A stretch of DNA of 64,000 bases from [Clostridium] celerecrescens 18A (GTDB lineage: Bacteria > Bacillota > Clostridia > Lachnospirales > Lachnospiraceae), in the NCBI RefSeq assembly GCF_002797975.1, contig NZ_PGET01000001.1:1922001-1986000 (forward strand), written 5' to 3'. Below, piece after piece: positions 44,122-51,797 of the stretch. Numbering within the stretch: the first letter of the stretch is position 1; every line of letters begins with the position of its first letter. A program made the translations under genes and the position numbers. The notes below the pieces were generated by a model. That model searched no databases, was not told the DNA's origin, and saw only the letters and a list, made by a program, of their open reading frames with translations.

Positions 44122-44544
44122 ATGATGAGGGATTCAGAGAAAACGATCGGAAATTTGATTGGCAAGCAGGGAATTTCTTTTATAAGCTCTTTGGATGATG
44201 AAGGATTCCCCAATACAAAAGCAATGCTGCCGCCAAGAAAACGGGATGGGATTAAAACCTTTTATTTTACTACAAATACCTCTTCCATGCGTGTCAAACA
44301 ATTTCGCAGCAATCCCAAAGCATGTATCTATTTTTGTGACAAACGGTTTTTTCGCGGAGTTATGTTAAAGGGAATAATGGAGGTTTTAGAGGACACAGCA
44401 AGCAAGGAAATGATCTGGCAGGAAGGAGACACCATATATTATCCGAAAGGTGTTACAGATCCGGATTATTGTGTGCTGAAATTTACGGCCCAGACAGGCA
44501 GATATTATGCCAACTTCAGTTCTGAAAACTTTATGATTGAATAA
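44122..44544 (+). CDS. Pyridoxamine 5'-phosphate oxidase-like flavin-binding protein
   Basis: 140 residues, split-barrel PNPOx-like fold. ISFISSLDDEGFPNTKAM and the barrel strand KACIYFCDKRFFRGVMLKG are typical of the small general-stress/FMN-binding branch. It probably binds FMN or F420-like flavin and reduces an unknown substrate; true pyridoxamine oxidase activity is unlikely at this size. AGGAGG precedes the ATG. Paired with the HxlR gene. Confidence 0.82.
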   Translation: MMRDSEKTIGNLIGKQGISFISSLDDEGFPNTKAMLPPRKRDGIKTFYFTTNTSSMRVKQFRSNPKACIYFCDKRFFRGVMLKGIMEVLEDTASKEMIWQEGDTIYYPKGVTDPDYCVLKFTAQTGRYYANFSSENFMIE

Positions 44545-44554
44545 TTGCACTATT

Positions 44555-44588
44555 AGAGTCAACTAAAACCTTAATTTTAGTTGACTCT
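44555..44588. terminator. Bidirectional terminator before rpoN
   Basis: Perfect 14-nt arms AGAGTCAACTAAAA and TTTTAGTTGACTCT with a 6-nt loop and T-runs; it overlaps the last codons of rpoN. Confidence 0.88.
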
Positions 44589-45947
44589 TTTATTCATATC
44601 ATGTTTCATTTTCCGTTCAAAACTTCCAGAGATCCCCATCTCTTCCCGGTATTTGGCAATCACTCTTCGAGAAAGGCGATACCCTTTTTCACTAAGTAAT
44701 TCTGCAAGTTTCGAATCACTATACGGCTTTTCTTTATTCTCTTCATATACGAGTTCACGTATTAATTCTTTGACGCCATCCGAATTAATCAAGCTGCCGT
44801 CACTTACGGGAACCGACGCAGAAAATAAGTTTTTCATCAGAATACAGCCTGCAGGAAACTGAAGATATTTGTCCTTAACAGCACGGCTTATGGTGGAGGT
44901 ACTAACGGACAGCTTTTCTGACATTTGTGTCATGGTACACGGTTTAAGTTTCCCGGAATACAGAAAAAACTCATCCTGTTCTTCCAATATTGCATTTGTT
45001 ATTTGAATAATCGTCTTGCGCCTCTGTTCAACTGCATATATGAGAAATTTCGCCCGTTCTAACTTTTTCTTAAAGTATTCAAAAAGCTCCGGCTCTTTTA
45101 CTTCTGCCATCATCTGGAGATAGTAATCGCTTAATTGATAGTCTCCGCACCAATTATCATTGATTTCTACATTCCATTTTCCATCAGGACCCATAGAAAC
45201 GATAACATCCGGAACAATATATTGCTTTTCGTTCTCTCCAAACCCCTGCAGCGGCCTTGGATTTAATGTACTTATAAGAGCAATATATCTCCTGGCCTGA
45301 GCCGATGAAATGTCCAGCGCACGGGTGATGGAACTGATCTTACCCTGAGATATGTCCGTTAAATGATGAGTGATCATATTTTTTAGAATTCCATCATCCA
45401 AACCCAGAATTTCGATCTGAATTAATAAGCATTCTATCAGATTCTTTGCGAAAATACCGTATGGCTCCAACTTTTTTAAATCTGATAAACAGTCTTTGAT
45501 TACCTGCTCATTCACACCGGTTAACTGTGCAATCTCCGGAACTTCCAAATCGATAAACCCATTACGATCCAGGCTTTGAATTAAAAAATCAATAACTCTT
45601 AATTGTTTATCCGTGTAACGTTCTAACTCCAGCTGCTCATAAACATAGGTATAGATATTTTTCGTATTAGAAGTATCAAACTCCTGGTTGCTGCTCTCAT
45701 TACCTTCTTCTAAAATACCTGCTGTATTTTTTAAAGGCTTGCAGTAATTTGACTGATACCACGCTTGATAATCTTCCTGAGTATAAGATTCGGCTCTGGA
45801 GCTTGTTTGTTCCAGTAATGGATTTTCCATATATTCATTTTCCATATACCGGCTCAGCTCACTGTTGCATAATGCGAGCAATTCCAGTGAAGATATCTGG
45901 TTTTGAGATAGCAGCTGACGTTGTTCAACAGTTAATTTATGTTTCAT
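44577..45947 (-). CDS. rpoN: RNA polymerase sigma-54 factor
   Basis: 456 residues. Region I (about 1-50) has the Gln/Leu-rich pattern that contacts activators (LTVEQRQLLSQNQISSLELL); a central core-binding region follows; the C-terminus has the DNA-binding helix-turn-helix (MSEKLSVSTSTISRAV) and the RpoN box RRVIAKYREE (about 427-436). It directs transcription from -24/-12 promoters and needs an AAA+ activator. Such an activator (51798-53882) and a good -24/-12 promoter (51551-51566) lie in the same window, around a cysteine-degradation module. Monocistronic. Confidence 0.95.
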   Translation of the reverse strand: MKHKLTVEQRQLLSQNQISSLELLALCNSELSRYMENEYMENPLLEQTSSRAESYTQEDYQAWYQSNYCKPLKNTAGILEEGNESSNQEFDTSNTKNIYTYVYEQLELERYTDKQLRVIDFLIQSLDRNGFIDLEVPEIAQLTGVNEQVIKDCLSDLKKLEPYGIFAKNLIECLLIQIEILGLDDGILKNMITHHLTDISQGKISSITRALDISSAQARRYIALISTLNPRPLQGFGENEKQYIVPDVIVSMGPDGKWNVEINDNWCGDYQLSDYYLQMMAEVKEPELFEYFKKKLERAKFLIYAVEQRRKTIIQITNAILEEQDEFFLYSGKLKPCTMTQMSEKLSVSTSTISRAVKDKYLQFPAGCILMKNLFSASVPVSDGSLINSDGVKELIRELVYEENKEKPYSDSKLAELLSEKGYRLSRRVIAKYREEMGISGSFERKMKHDMNKRVN

Positions 45948-46005
45948 GGCAACCTCCCTTTGTAACCATTGCGTTAGAAATATTATACCACACGGCAGAC
46001 TGAGT

Positions 46006-46034
46006 AAAAAGAGCGAAGTTTTATCACCTCGCTC
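46006..46034 (-). terminator. Terminator after the D-cysteine desulfhydrase gene
   Basis: Arms GAGCGA (46011-46016) and TCGCTC (46029-46034) with T-run 46006-46010 on the minus strand. Confidence 0.7.
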
Positions 46035-46062
46035 ACTTTTATCATGGAGAACGTCATTTTAT

Positions 46063-47091
46063 TTATTCAAGAATTGTAACCCCATCAATTAATTCCTTTT
46101 CAAATTCCACCCTATGATGCTTCGTGTATAATCCTGGTGCTCCTCCTGTATGGATCATGATGATCTTCTCACCTTTTTTGATTTTACCTTCCTTAACCAT
46201 ATCAATGATTGCGGCAAAACATTTTCCGGTGTAACAGGGGTCGAGGAGGATAGCTTCTTTTCCTGCCATCAGACGAACCGCATCTCTTACCTCTTTTGAA
46301 GGGAGATTGTATCCGCCCCGGACAAAATCTTTTTCAATATCAAAATCTTTTCGTCCAGCGCTTATTTTCATTCCATACTTCTCTTTTACACTGTCAAAGA
46401 GTTCAACAATGCTATTCTCTTTGTAATCATCAAAGGGAGAAATCGCCACACCGGTTAATGCCAGGCCGGAGTTTTCATTATGGAATCCACAATACAGGCC
46501 CATATAGGTCCCTAAACTACCTGCCGCAGAAATAACCCGTGCATCTCCGATTCCCATGGCAGCCGCCTGCTTTGTAAGCTCTACTGCACATTCATAGTAC
46601 CCCAGTATACCGACATCATCGGAACCACCTAGGGGTATGTAATAAACAATCTCTCCCTGAGCCTCATATTTTTTGATTGTGTCCCTGACCAACTCTTTAT
46701 ATTGGTCAAGAGACGGACGGCCGTCATCCTTTTTAATGATTACTTCAGCGCCCATTAACCGGTCCAACAGTAGGTTTGCCGACAATTCTCCTGGGTAATC
46801 CCCAATTGCAACAATCGCACACCTCATATTGAATTTAGCCGCCACAGCTGCTGTCAAACGTCCATGATTTGTTTGTACGCCGCCCTCAGTAATAAGCATG
46901 GTCGCCCCTTTGTTTTGTGCTTCTTTTAAAATATACTCCAGCTTTCGAAGCTTATTGCCTCCCATGCCCAGACCCGTCATATCATCACGCTTAAGATACA
47001 TTTGGATCCCTAATTCTTCTGATATATTTTTAAGATACTCCAAAGGAGTGGGTAAATTCAATAATGAGACTTTCTCTTGACCTAAAACCAT
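46063..47091 (-). CDS. dcyD: D-cysteine desulfhydrase (PLP-dependent)
   Basis: 342 residues, ACC-deaminase/D-cysteine desulfhydrase family. The PLP Lys is in GMGGNKLRKLEYIL (about residue 47-60); TEGGVQTNHGR and IMIHTGGAPGL are matching family motifs. Degrades D-cysteine to pyruvate, H2S and ammonia (1-aminocyclopropane carboxylate deaminase is the alternative). Its neighbours all handle cysteine, supporting the first reading. Preceded by a terminator and by one copy of a 40-bp element. Confidence 0.85.
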   Translation of the reverse strand: MVLGQEKVSLLNLPTPLEYLKNISEELGIQMYLKRDDMTGLGMGGNKLRKLEYILKEAQNKGATMLITEGGVQTNHGRLTAAVAAKFNMRCAIVAIGDYPGELSANLLLDRLMGAEVIIKKDDGRPSLDQYKELVRDTIKKYEAQGEIVYYIPLGGSDDVGILGYYECAVELTKQAAAMGIGDARVISAAGSLGTYMGLYCGFHNENSGLALTGVAISPFDDYKENSIVELFDSVKEKYGMKISAGRKDFDIEKDFVRGGYNLPSKEVRDAVRLMAGKEAILLDPCYTGKCFAAIIDMVKEGKIKKGEKIIMIHTGGAPGLYTKHHRVEFEKELIDGVTILE

Positions 47092-47144
47092 AATAATACC
47101 TCCTTACATAGTTGCCTATATTTTCAGCTGTAAATATAAATAAA

Positions 47145-47184
47145 TCAATCGGATATTTGCAATCCTTTTCGTTCCTTGATGAGG
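47145..47184 (-). repeat. 40-bp repeated leader element, copy A
   Basis: Upstream of dcyD. 31 of 40 positions match copy B (48609-48648), including the 13-mer TCAATCGGATATT at the plus-strand start. As RNA it offers two short hairpins: CCU..AGG and GGAU..AUCC. It lies right after a terminator, 53 bp before the start codon. Confidence 0.6.
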
Positions 47185-47202
47185 ATCAATTGCCGATGCT
47201 TT

Positions 47203-47243
47203 AAAAAACACGGTCTTAGTATATTACATGTGGCATTGACCGT
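47203..47243 (-). terminator. Terminator after the cysteine desulfidase gene
   Basis: Arms ACGGTC (47210-47215) and GACCGT (47238-47243); minus-strand T-run at 47203-47208. Confidence 0.6.
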
Positions 47244-47254
47244 TTATATTCCAG

Positions 47255-48580
47255 TTACTCACCAATCATGATCTTAACAATTTCGCGGTCCGTCTCACGC
47301 ATTCCTTCCTTACCAAGCCGTCCGACATTACGTATGGTCTCCTCAACATCACGATTAATAATTCCTTCACCAGAACGGAATTGCTGTTCCCCATTTTTAA
47401 ACATGTCATGGCCTAAGAGCCCCGCCATAATACTGGTGGCTATTTTTCCTGCACAGGAAGGCTTGGCTCCGTCACAGATCATGCCAGATGTAATAACAAC
47501 AGAATTAACAAGAGTATGTGCAATCTCCTCAAATCCACCGCCTAACAGATAGGCGATACCGCAAGCGGCAGCACAGCCAGCACTGACAGCGCCGCAATAA
47601 GCTGACAAACGGCCAATTCCAGTCTTTTCATGGATGGATACCAGGTTTGCAAGGGCAAGGGCACGATATAATTTATCCCTTGTCACATCCAAATCATTTG
47701 CATACTCAATCACGGGCACTGAAACCGTGATCCCCTGATTGCCGCTGCCGGAATTAATGATTACCGGAAGTTCACAGCCACTCATTCGTGCATCACTGCC
47801 GGCCGCCGCCTTGGCAATTGCGCGATTACGGACATCGTTTCCGTAAGAAGCCAGCCAGGTGCTTCCTATGTTTGCGCCATAATCATTCTTTAACCCCTCT
47901 TCCGCAATCGCCATGTTGTAATTAATTTGAGGATCTAATATGCCTTTTACATCATCGACCTGCAGAGAATCTGCAAATTCGATGATATCGTTTAAGTTTA
48001 GCAGGCTTTTATCTGTTAAGCCCACCTCCAGAGTCTTTTCAATGTTATTTCCATTCCCCGGTTCACAGCTGGCCTCCAAATTAAATAATGTTTCTCCATT
48101 TTTCTCAATCAATATGATGTTTGTATGATATTGAGCGATTCTCAGCTTTACATATTCATTTCCTTTAAATAAAATGAGGACGATGTCAAACGTCAGTTCC
48201 CCGTCTATCGCTTTTACCTTAATTGGCACATGATTCACAAAGTCTCTTATCTCTGACTTTTTATCGTTACTAACTACAGAAATAACCTCCAGATGCCTGG
48301 AAGCGTCACCTGCAACGATTCCTGCTGCTACCGCTGCCTCGATTCCCTTTAAGCCATCCGTATTAGGTACCACAACGCTTTTTACATTTTTAATAATATT
48401 ATAGCTTACATGTACTTCTACTTTATCAGGCATGCCACCAAGCACTTCTCTTGCTTTTGCCGCACCATATCCTAATGCAATCGGTTCCGTACATCCCATT
48501 GCGGGTACTAACTCTTCTTTTAAAATCTGCACATATGTTATATAACGCAAATCTTTCGTATCCATATCAATCCTCCCCAT
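47255..48580 (-). CDS. L-cysteine desulfidase family protein (CyuA/CdsB, UPF0597)
   Basis: 441 residues, full length. The N-terminal VPAMGCTEPIALGYGAAKA and the Cys in SCELPVIINSGSGNQG, CGAVSAGCAAACG and ICDGAKPSCAGK are the conserved set that holds an Fe-S cluster in this family. Breaks L-cysteine down to pyruvate, sulfide and ammonia in anaerobes. Fits with the D-cysteine enzyme downstream and the symporter and C-S lyase upstream. Preceded by repeat copy B and a terminator, so it may be expressed by readthrough or from its own weak promoter. Confidence 0.88.
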   Translation of the reverse strand: MGRIDMDTKDLRYITYVQILKEELVPAMGCTEPIALGYGAAKAREVLGGMPDKVEVHVSYNIIKNVKSVVVPNTDGLKGIEAAVAAGIVAGDASRHLEVISVVSNDKKSEIRDFVNHVPIKVKAIDGELTFDIVLILFKGNEYVKLRIAQYHTNIILIEKNGETLFNLEASCEPGNGNNIEKTLEVGLTDKSLLNLNDIIEFADSLQVDDVKGILDPQINYNMAIAEEGLKNDYGANIGSTWLASYGNDVRNRAIAKAAAGSDARMSGCELPVIINSGSGNQGITVSVPVIEYANDLDVTRDKLYRALALANLVSIHEKTGIGRLSAYCGAVSAGCAAACGIAYLLGGGFEEIAHTLVNSVVITSGMICDGAKPSCAGKIATSIMAGLLGHDMFKNGEQQFRSGEGIINRDVEETIRNVGRLGKEGMRETDREIVKIMIGE

Positions 48581-48608
48581 TGCCTTAGAAAACCTACTTG
48601 CTAAACAG

Positions 48609-48648
48609 TCAATCGGATATTCACAATCCGCTTCACTTCCTGATTAGG
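48609..48648 (-). repeat. 40-bp repeated leader element, copy B
   Basis: Upstream of the cysteine desulfidase gene, directly after a terminator and 28 bp before the start codon. The minus-strand RNA offers CCU..AGG and CGGAU..AUCCG hairpins at the same positions as copy A. Confidence 0.6.
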
Positions 48649-48650
48649 TG

Positions 48651-48696
48651 AAAAAGCGGGGTTTATATGGAAGTTTCCTATATACCCCGCTTTTTT
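48651..48696. terminator. Terminator after glutaredoxin-like gene
   Basis: Arms AAAAAGCGGGGT and ACCCCGCTTTTTT with A/T-runs on both sides; strong and bidirectional. Confidence 0.85.
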
Positions 48697-48726
48697 AAAT
48701 TTAGAATCCACTCACCTTTATGAATA

Positions 48727-48984
48727 TTACAGTTTTTCCAATACCTCATCTAAGTCTAAGGTTTTAGTTCCGTCTTCAAGAATAAAAAATGGAATTCCAA
48801 TACCACCGTTCTCTTTAACCGCTTCATATGCCGGTTCCGATTCACGAGCAGCAAGATATGCTTTTAAATCCTTTAAATCTGCTGATAAATTTTTAAAATC
48901 TACACTGGCTTTTCTATCAATCAGCTTATTCAGCGCGTAAAGTGTATCTGGACATAGATGACTTCCAATAATTGTTATTTTCAT
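48727..48984 (-). CDS. Glutaredoxin-like monothiol protein
   Basis: 85 residues, thioredoxin fold. The active-site turn is SHLCPDT, with one Cys only, and the cis-Pro is in GIGIPFFILEDG. A monothiol glutaredoxin-like protein could reduce imported cystine or carry sulfide/persulfide. It lies 18 bp after the symporter gene and is followed by a strong terminator, completing the first transcript of the cysteine module. Confidence 0.75.
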   Translation of the reverse strand: MKITIIGSHLCPDTLYALNKLIDRKASVDFKNLSADLKDLKAYLAARESEPAYEAVKENGGIGIPFFILEDGTKTLDLDEVLEKL

Positions 48985-49002
48985 AGGTATCTTTCCTTTC
49001 TT

Positions 49003-50277
49003 TTATGCAATAATATCTGATTTTTCGACGAATTCTTTGTTGTTGCTTTTTATGTGATTATTAATCCATTCTTTCCCTTCAACCATTCTGGCTACCATCA
49101 TGGAAGCAATGGCATCACCAGATGAATTTAAGCAGGTAGCAGCAGGGTCAAACAGGAAACCTAATGTTGCAATTAACGGAAATGCCTCTGGCGGAAAACC
49201 AAAAAGACCGACGATCAGCATTTCGCCTACCAAACCTCCGCCCGGCGCTCCGGATAATACAAACGCGGATAAAATCGCTACAACAATTGACATGGCATAA
49301 GTTCCAACTCCTGTGAACGGTTGATGAAACACTCCAAACAAAAATGCAATCTTGACGATTGAAGATAATACCGAACCGTCCATATGCATGGTTGCTCCCA
49401 TTGGAAGAACAATCTCTCTGATATCCTTTGGAACTCCCATTTTGTCACAAGCATCCAGATTTACAGGAAGAGCAGCCATTGAGCTTTGAGTTGCGAAAGC
49501 CGTCAATGCGGGTGTAGGAACAAATTTCAGCATACGGCGAACCCCTTCTTTTCCTCCTGCTAAATAGGAATACAGCGGGAAGAATATTACCACATAAATT
49601 AAGCAGAGCGGATAGTACAAGATCATGGAACGGCCGTAATCACCAATTAAACTTGGTCCAAACTCACCTACTAAGTTGGCAAAATAAGCACCCAGTCCGA
49701 TCGGAGCAAATTTCATGATTAAATTGACCATCTTCATGATGATATTATTTAAGTTCATAAGCATTTTTCCAACAGGACTCTCGTCACCGCCGCATGCGCT
49801 TACACAGAATCCAAACATGACAGAAAAAATAATCAGCGGAAGCATGTTCTGGCGGCTTAAAAGTTCCGGAAAATCGGAAACAGTAAGAGCTCCGACAATC
49901 ATGTCACCTACAGCGGCAGCTTCTCCGACTTCCGATGCCCCCATAGCAATTGAGGTGCTTGCTGCAGGCGGGAAAATATTCACTGCAAACAGAACCAGCA
50001 CAGCTGCGACAGCGCCAGTGCCGATAAAAACAGCGATAAGATTCATTAAAATACTACCAAGACGTTTCATATTTACCATGCTTCCCACAGCACTGGAAAT
50101 AGAAACCATGACCATCGGAACAACGATTGTAAACATCAAGTTAAGGAAAATATCGCCAAGCGGTTTAACAATTGCAGCCTTCTCACCTGCAACCAATCCA
50201 AATCCTGATCCGATCAGAATTCCCAGCACTAACAGGATAGGGAACCGATAGCTTTTCCAGATATCTTTTTTATTCAT
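49003..50277 (-). CDS. Dicarboxylate/amino acid:cation symporter (DAACS), probable cyst(e)ine uptake
   Basis: 424 residues from the ATG at 50277: AAAGGAGAAG lies before it, inside the longer frame from 50298. Eight-helix DAACS fold with the re-entrant-loop motif ATQSSMAALPVN (serine-rich hairpin) and the TM7 region MGATMHMDGSVLSS. Members carry glutamate, aspartate, serine or, as TcyP, cystine. The operon (C-S lyase before, glutaredoxin-like protein after) points to cystine or a cysteine conjugate. Na+ or H+ coupled; specificity is inferred from context only. Confidence 0.82.
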   Translation of the reverse strand: MNKKDIWKSYRFPILLVLGILIGSGFGLVAGEKAAIVKPLGDIFLNLMFTIVVPMVMVSISSAVGSMVNMKRLGSILMNLIAVFIGTGAVAAVLVLFAVNIFPPAASTSIAMGASEVGEAAAVGDMIVGALTVSDFPELLSRQNMLPLIIFSVMFGFCVSACGGDESPVGKMLMNLNNIIMKMVNLIMKFAPIGLGAYFANLVGEFGPSLIGDYGRSMILYYPLCLIYVVIFFPLYSYLAGGKEGVRRMLKFVPTPALTAFATQSSMAALPVNLDACDKMGVPKDIREIVLPMGATMHMDGSVLSSIVKIAFLFGVFHQPFTGVGTYAMSIVVAILSAFVLSGAPGGGLVGEMLIVGLFGFPPEAFPLIATLGFLFDPAATCLNSSGDAIASMMVARMVEGKEWINNHIKSNNKEFVEKSDIIA

Positions 50278-50340
50278 AAGTACACTTCTCCTTTTCACCC
50301 CATGATTTTAATTTCAAGTGACTTTCATAATTCCTTTATC

Positions 50341-51516
50341 TTAAAGACGATTTACCGCTTCCTCCAGCTGTTTCATGGCTTTTTCCAGCATGCTTCTCGG
50401 ACAGGCTGCATTCAACCTCATATAGCCGGAAAGGCTCCGGCCAAAGGTATAGCCTTCATTTAATCCCAATTTTGCTTCTTCAATCATAAATTTTCTTAAT
50501 CTTTCATTATTCATTCCCAATTCCCGGCAATCCAGCCATACCAGATAAGTAGCATCCGGTACATTGGGTTTGATGTTAGGAATGTACTTCTCACAATAAT
50601 CTCTAATAAACTCAAAGTTTTCAGAGAGATATGGAAGCAGCTGCTCTAACCACTCTTCCCCCTCATTAAACGCAGCTTCCATGGCTACGGAGCTGAATGC
50701 ATTATTCCTGTGAATGTCTAAATTCATCCAGAATTTATCAAAAGCAGCCTTCATCTCCAGATTCGGGAAAACATTCGTTGATGCCTGTAATCCTGCAAGA
50801 TTAAATGTCTTAGTACCAGAAATACAACTTATGACATGATCTCTGGCCGTTTCTGATATCATAGCGGTTGGGATATGTTTCTTACCATGAAACACCAGAT
50901 CAGAATGTATTTCGTCTGAGACCATCAGCACGTCATTGGCATGACAAATCTCAAACATCTTCTGCAGCTGCTCTTTCGTCCAGACGATCCCAAGAGGATT
51001 ATGGGGACTGCACAAAAGAAAGATTTTCACATTTGGATCTTTTGCTTTCTCCTCAAAATCTGCGAAATCAATTGTCCATTTTCCCTCCTGTTCAACCAGT
51101 TGGTTTTCAACTACGTTTCTTTCCCATGCCTCTGTAATATCATAGAATTCAGAATACACGGGAGTCTGAATCATAATGGAATCCCCTTTCCTGGTAAACA
51201 CCTTGACAATTGAAGACAGTGCAGGTACAACTCCAAGGCTCCAGCTTACCTTTTCCTTATCAATCTTCCAGCCATGCCTGCGGAACTGCCAGCCAAGTAT
51301 TGCATCAAAATAGGAGTCAGGCCGATATGTATATCCCCAGATCCCTTCCATTGCTTTCTCCACGCATGCATTAATGATTGGCTGTGCCGTTTGAAAATCC
51401 ATATCCGCGACCCAAAGCGGAATCACATCCGTAGTACCAAACTTTTTTTGCCTCTCATCGTATTTTCCAGCGCGGTTTTCACTTCGGTCAACTACGATGT
51501 CAAAATTATACTTCAT
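50341..51516 (-). CDS. PatB/MalY-type C-S lyase (aminotransferase class I fold)
   Basis: 391 residues, PLP enzyme. VIPLWVADMDFQTA at the N-terminus, SPHNPLG (Asn binding the cofactor), SDEIHSDL (Asp) and the PLP Lys in ISGTKTFNLAGLQ. Cleaves cystathionine, cystine or cysteine S-conjugates to pyruvate, ammonia and a thiol or sulfide. First gene of the cysteine module, 35 bp behind a sigma-54 promoter. AAAGGAG precedes the ATG. Confidence 0.88.
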   Translation of the reverse strand: MKYNFDIVVDRSENRAGKYDERQKKFGTTDVIPLWVADMDFQTAQPIINACVEKAMEGIWGYTYRPDSYFDAILGWQFRRHGWKIDKEKVSWSLGVVPALSSIVKVFTRKGDSIMIQTPVYSEFYDITEAWERNVVENQLVEQEGKWTIDFADFEEKAKDPNVKIFLLCSPHNPLGIVWTKEQLQKMFEICHANDVLMVSDEIHSDLVFHGKKHIPTAMISETARDHVISCISGTKTFNLAGLQASTNVFPNLEMKAAFDKFWMNLDIHRNNAFSSVAMEAAFNEGEEWLEQLLPYLSENFEFIRDYCEKYIPNIKPNVPDATYLVWLDCRELGMNNERLRKFMIEEAKLGLNEGYTFGRSLSGYMRLNAACPRSMLEKAMKQLEEAVNRL

Positions 51517-51550
51517 ATGAAGCTCCTTTCAGTTTTATATTTATATATAG

Positions 51551-51566
51551 AGCAACACACGTGCCA
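51551..51566 (-). promoter_or_regulatory. Sigma-54 (-24/-12) promoter
   Basis: Minus strand TGGCACGTGTGTTGCT: TGGCAC, 5 bp, TTGCT, a full match to the sigma-54 consensus with the correct GG/GC spacing. Transcription should start about 10-12 bp further on, giving a leader of about 25 nt before the C-S lyase gene. Confidence 0.88.
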
Positions 51567-51710
51567 ACTTTTTATAAAACAGAAAAAATATTAATAAAAA
51601 CGTAGAAAAAGCCTGTAAATGCTGCCTTTTCTACGTTTTATACTTTTTAAATATCTTGCAAAACTTTGCCGGGAAATGACCCCCTTCCCTTCATGGTCTT
51701 TAATAAGTTG

Positions 51711-51765
51711 CAATTTGGTCATTAATTGGTTTCTAATCGGTTTTTAATTGGTTGTTAATGGATCA
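51711..51765. repeat. 11-bp tandem repeats, probable activator binding sites
   Basis: The plus strand reads CAATTTGGTCA, TTAATTGGTTT, CTAATCGGTTT, TTAATTGGTTG, TTAATGGATCA at exact 11-bp steps. They lie 145-215 bp upstream of the sigma-54 promoter and just past the end of the activator gene, where enhancer sites for a sigma-54 activator are expected. Confidence 0.65.
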
Positions 51766-51797
51766 AGATATATCATATGTCGGATTATCTCAGCCAA

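Noticed and set aside
47145..48648. 40-bp repeats as T-box, ANTAR or known riboswitch targets
   Set aside because: Too short for a T-box, the loops lack the A1/G4 ANTAR pattern, and no known aptamer core was seen.
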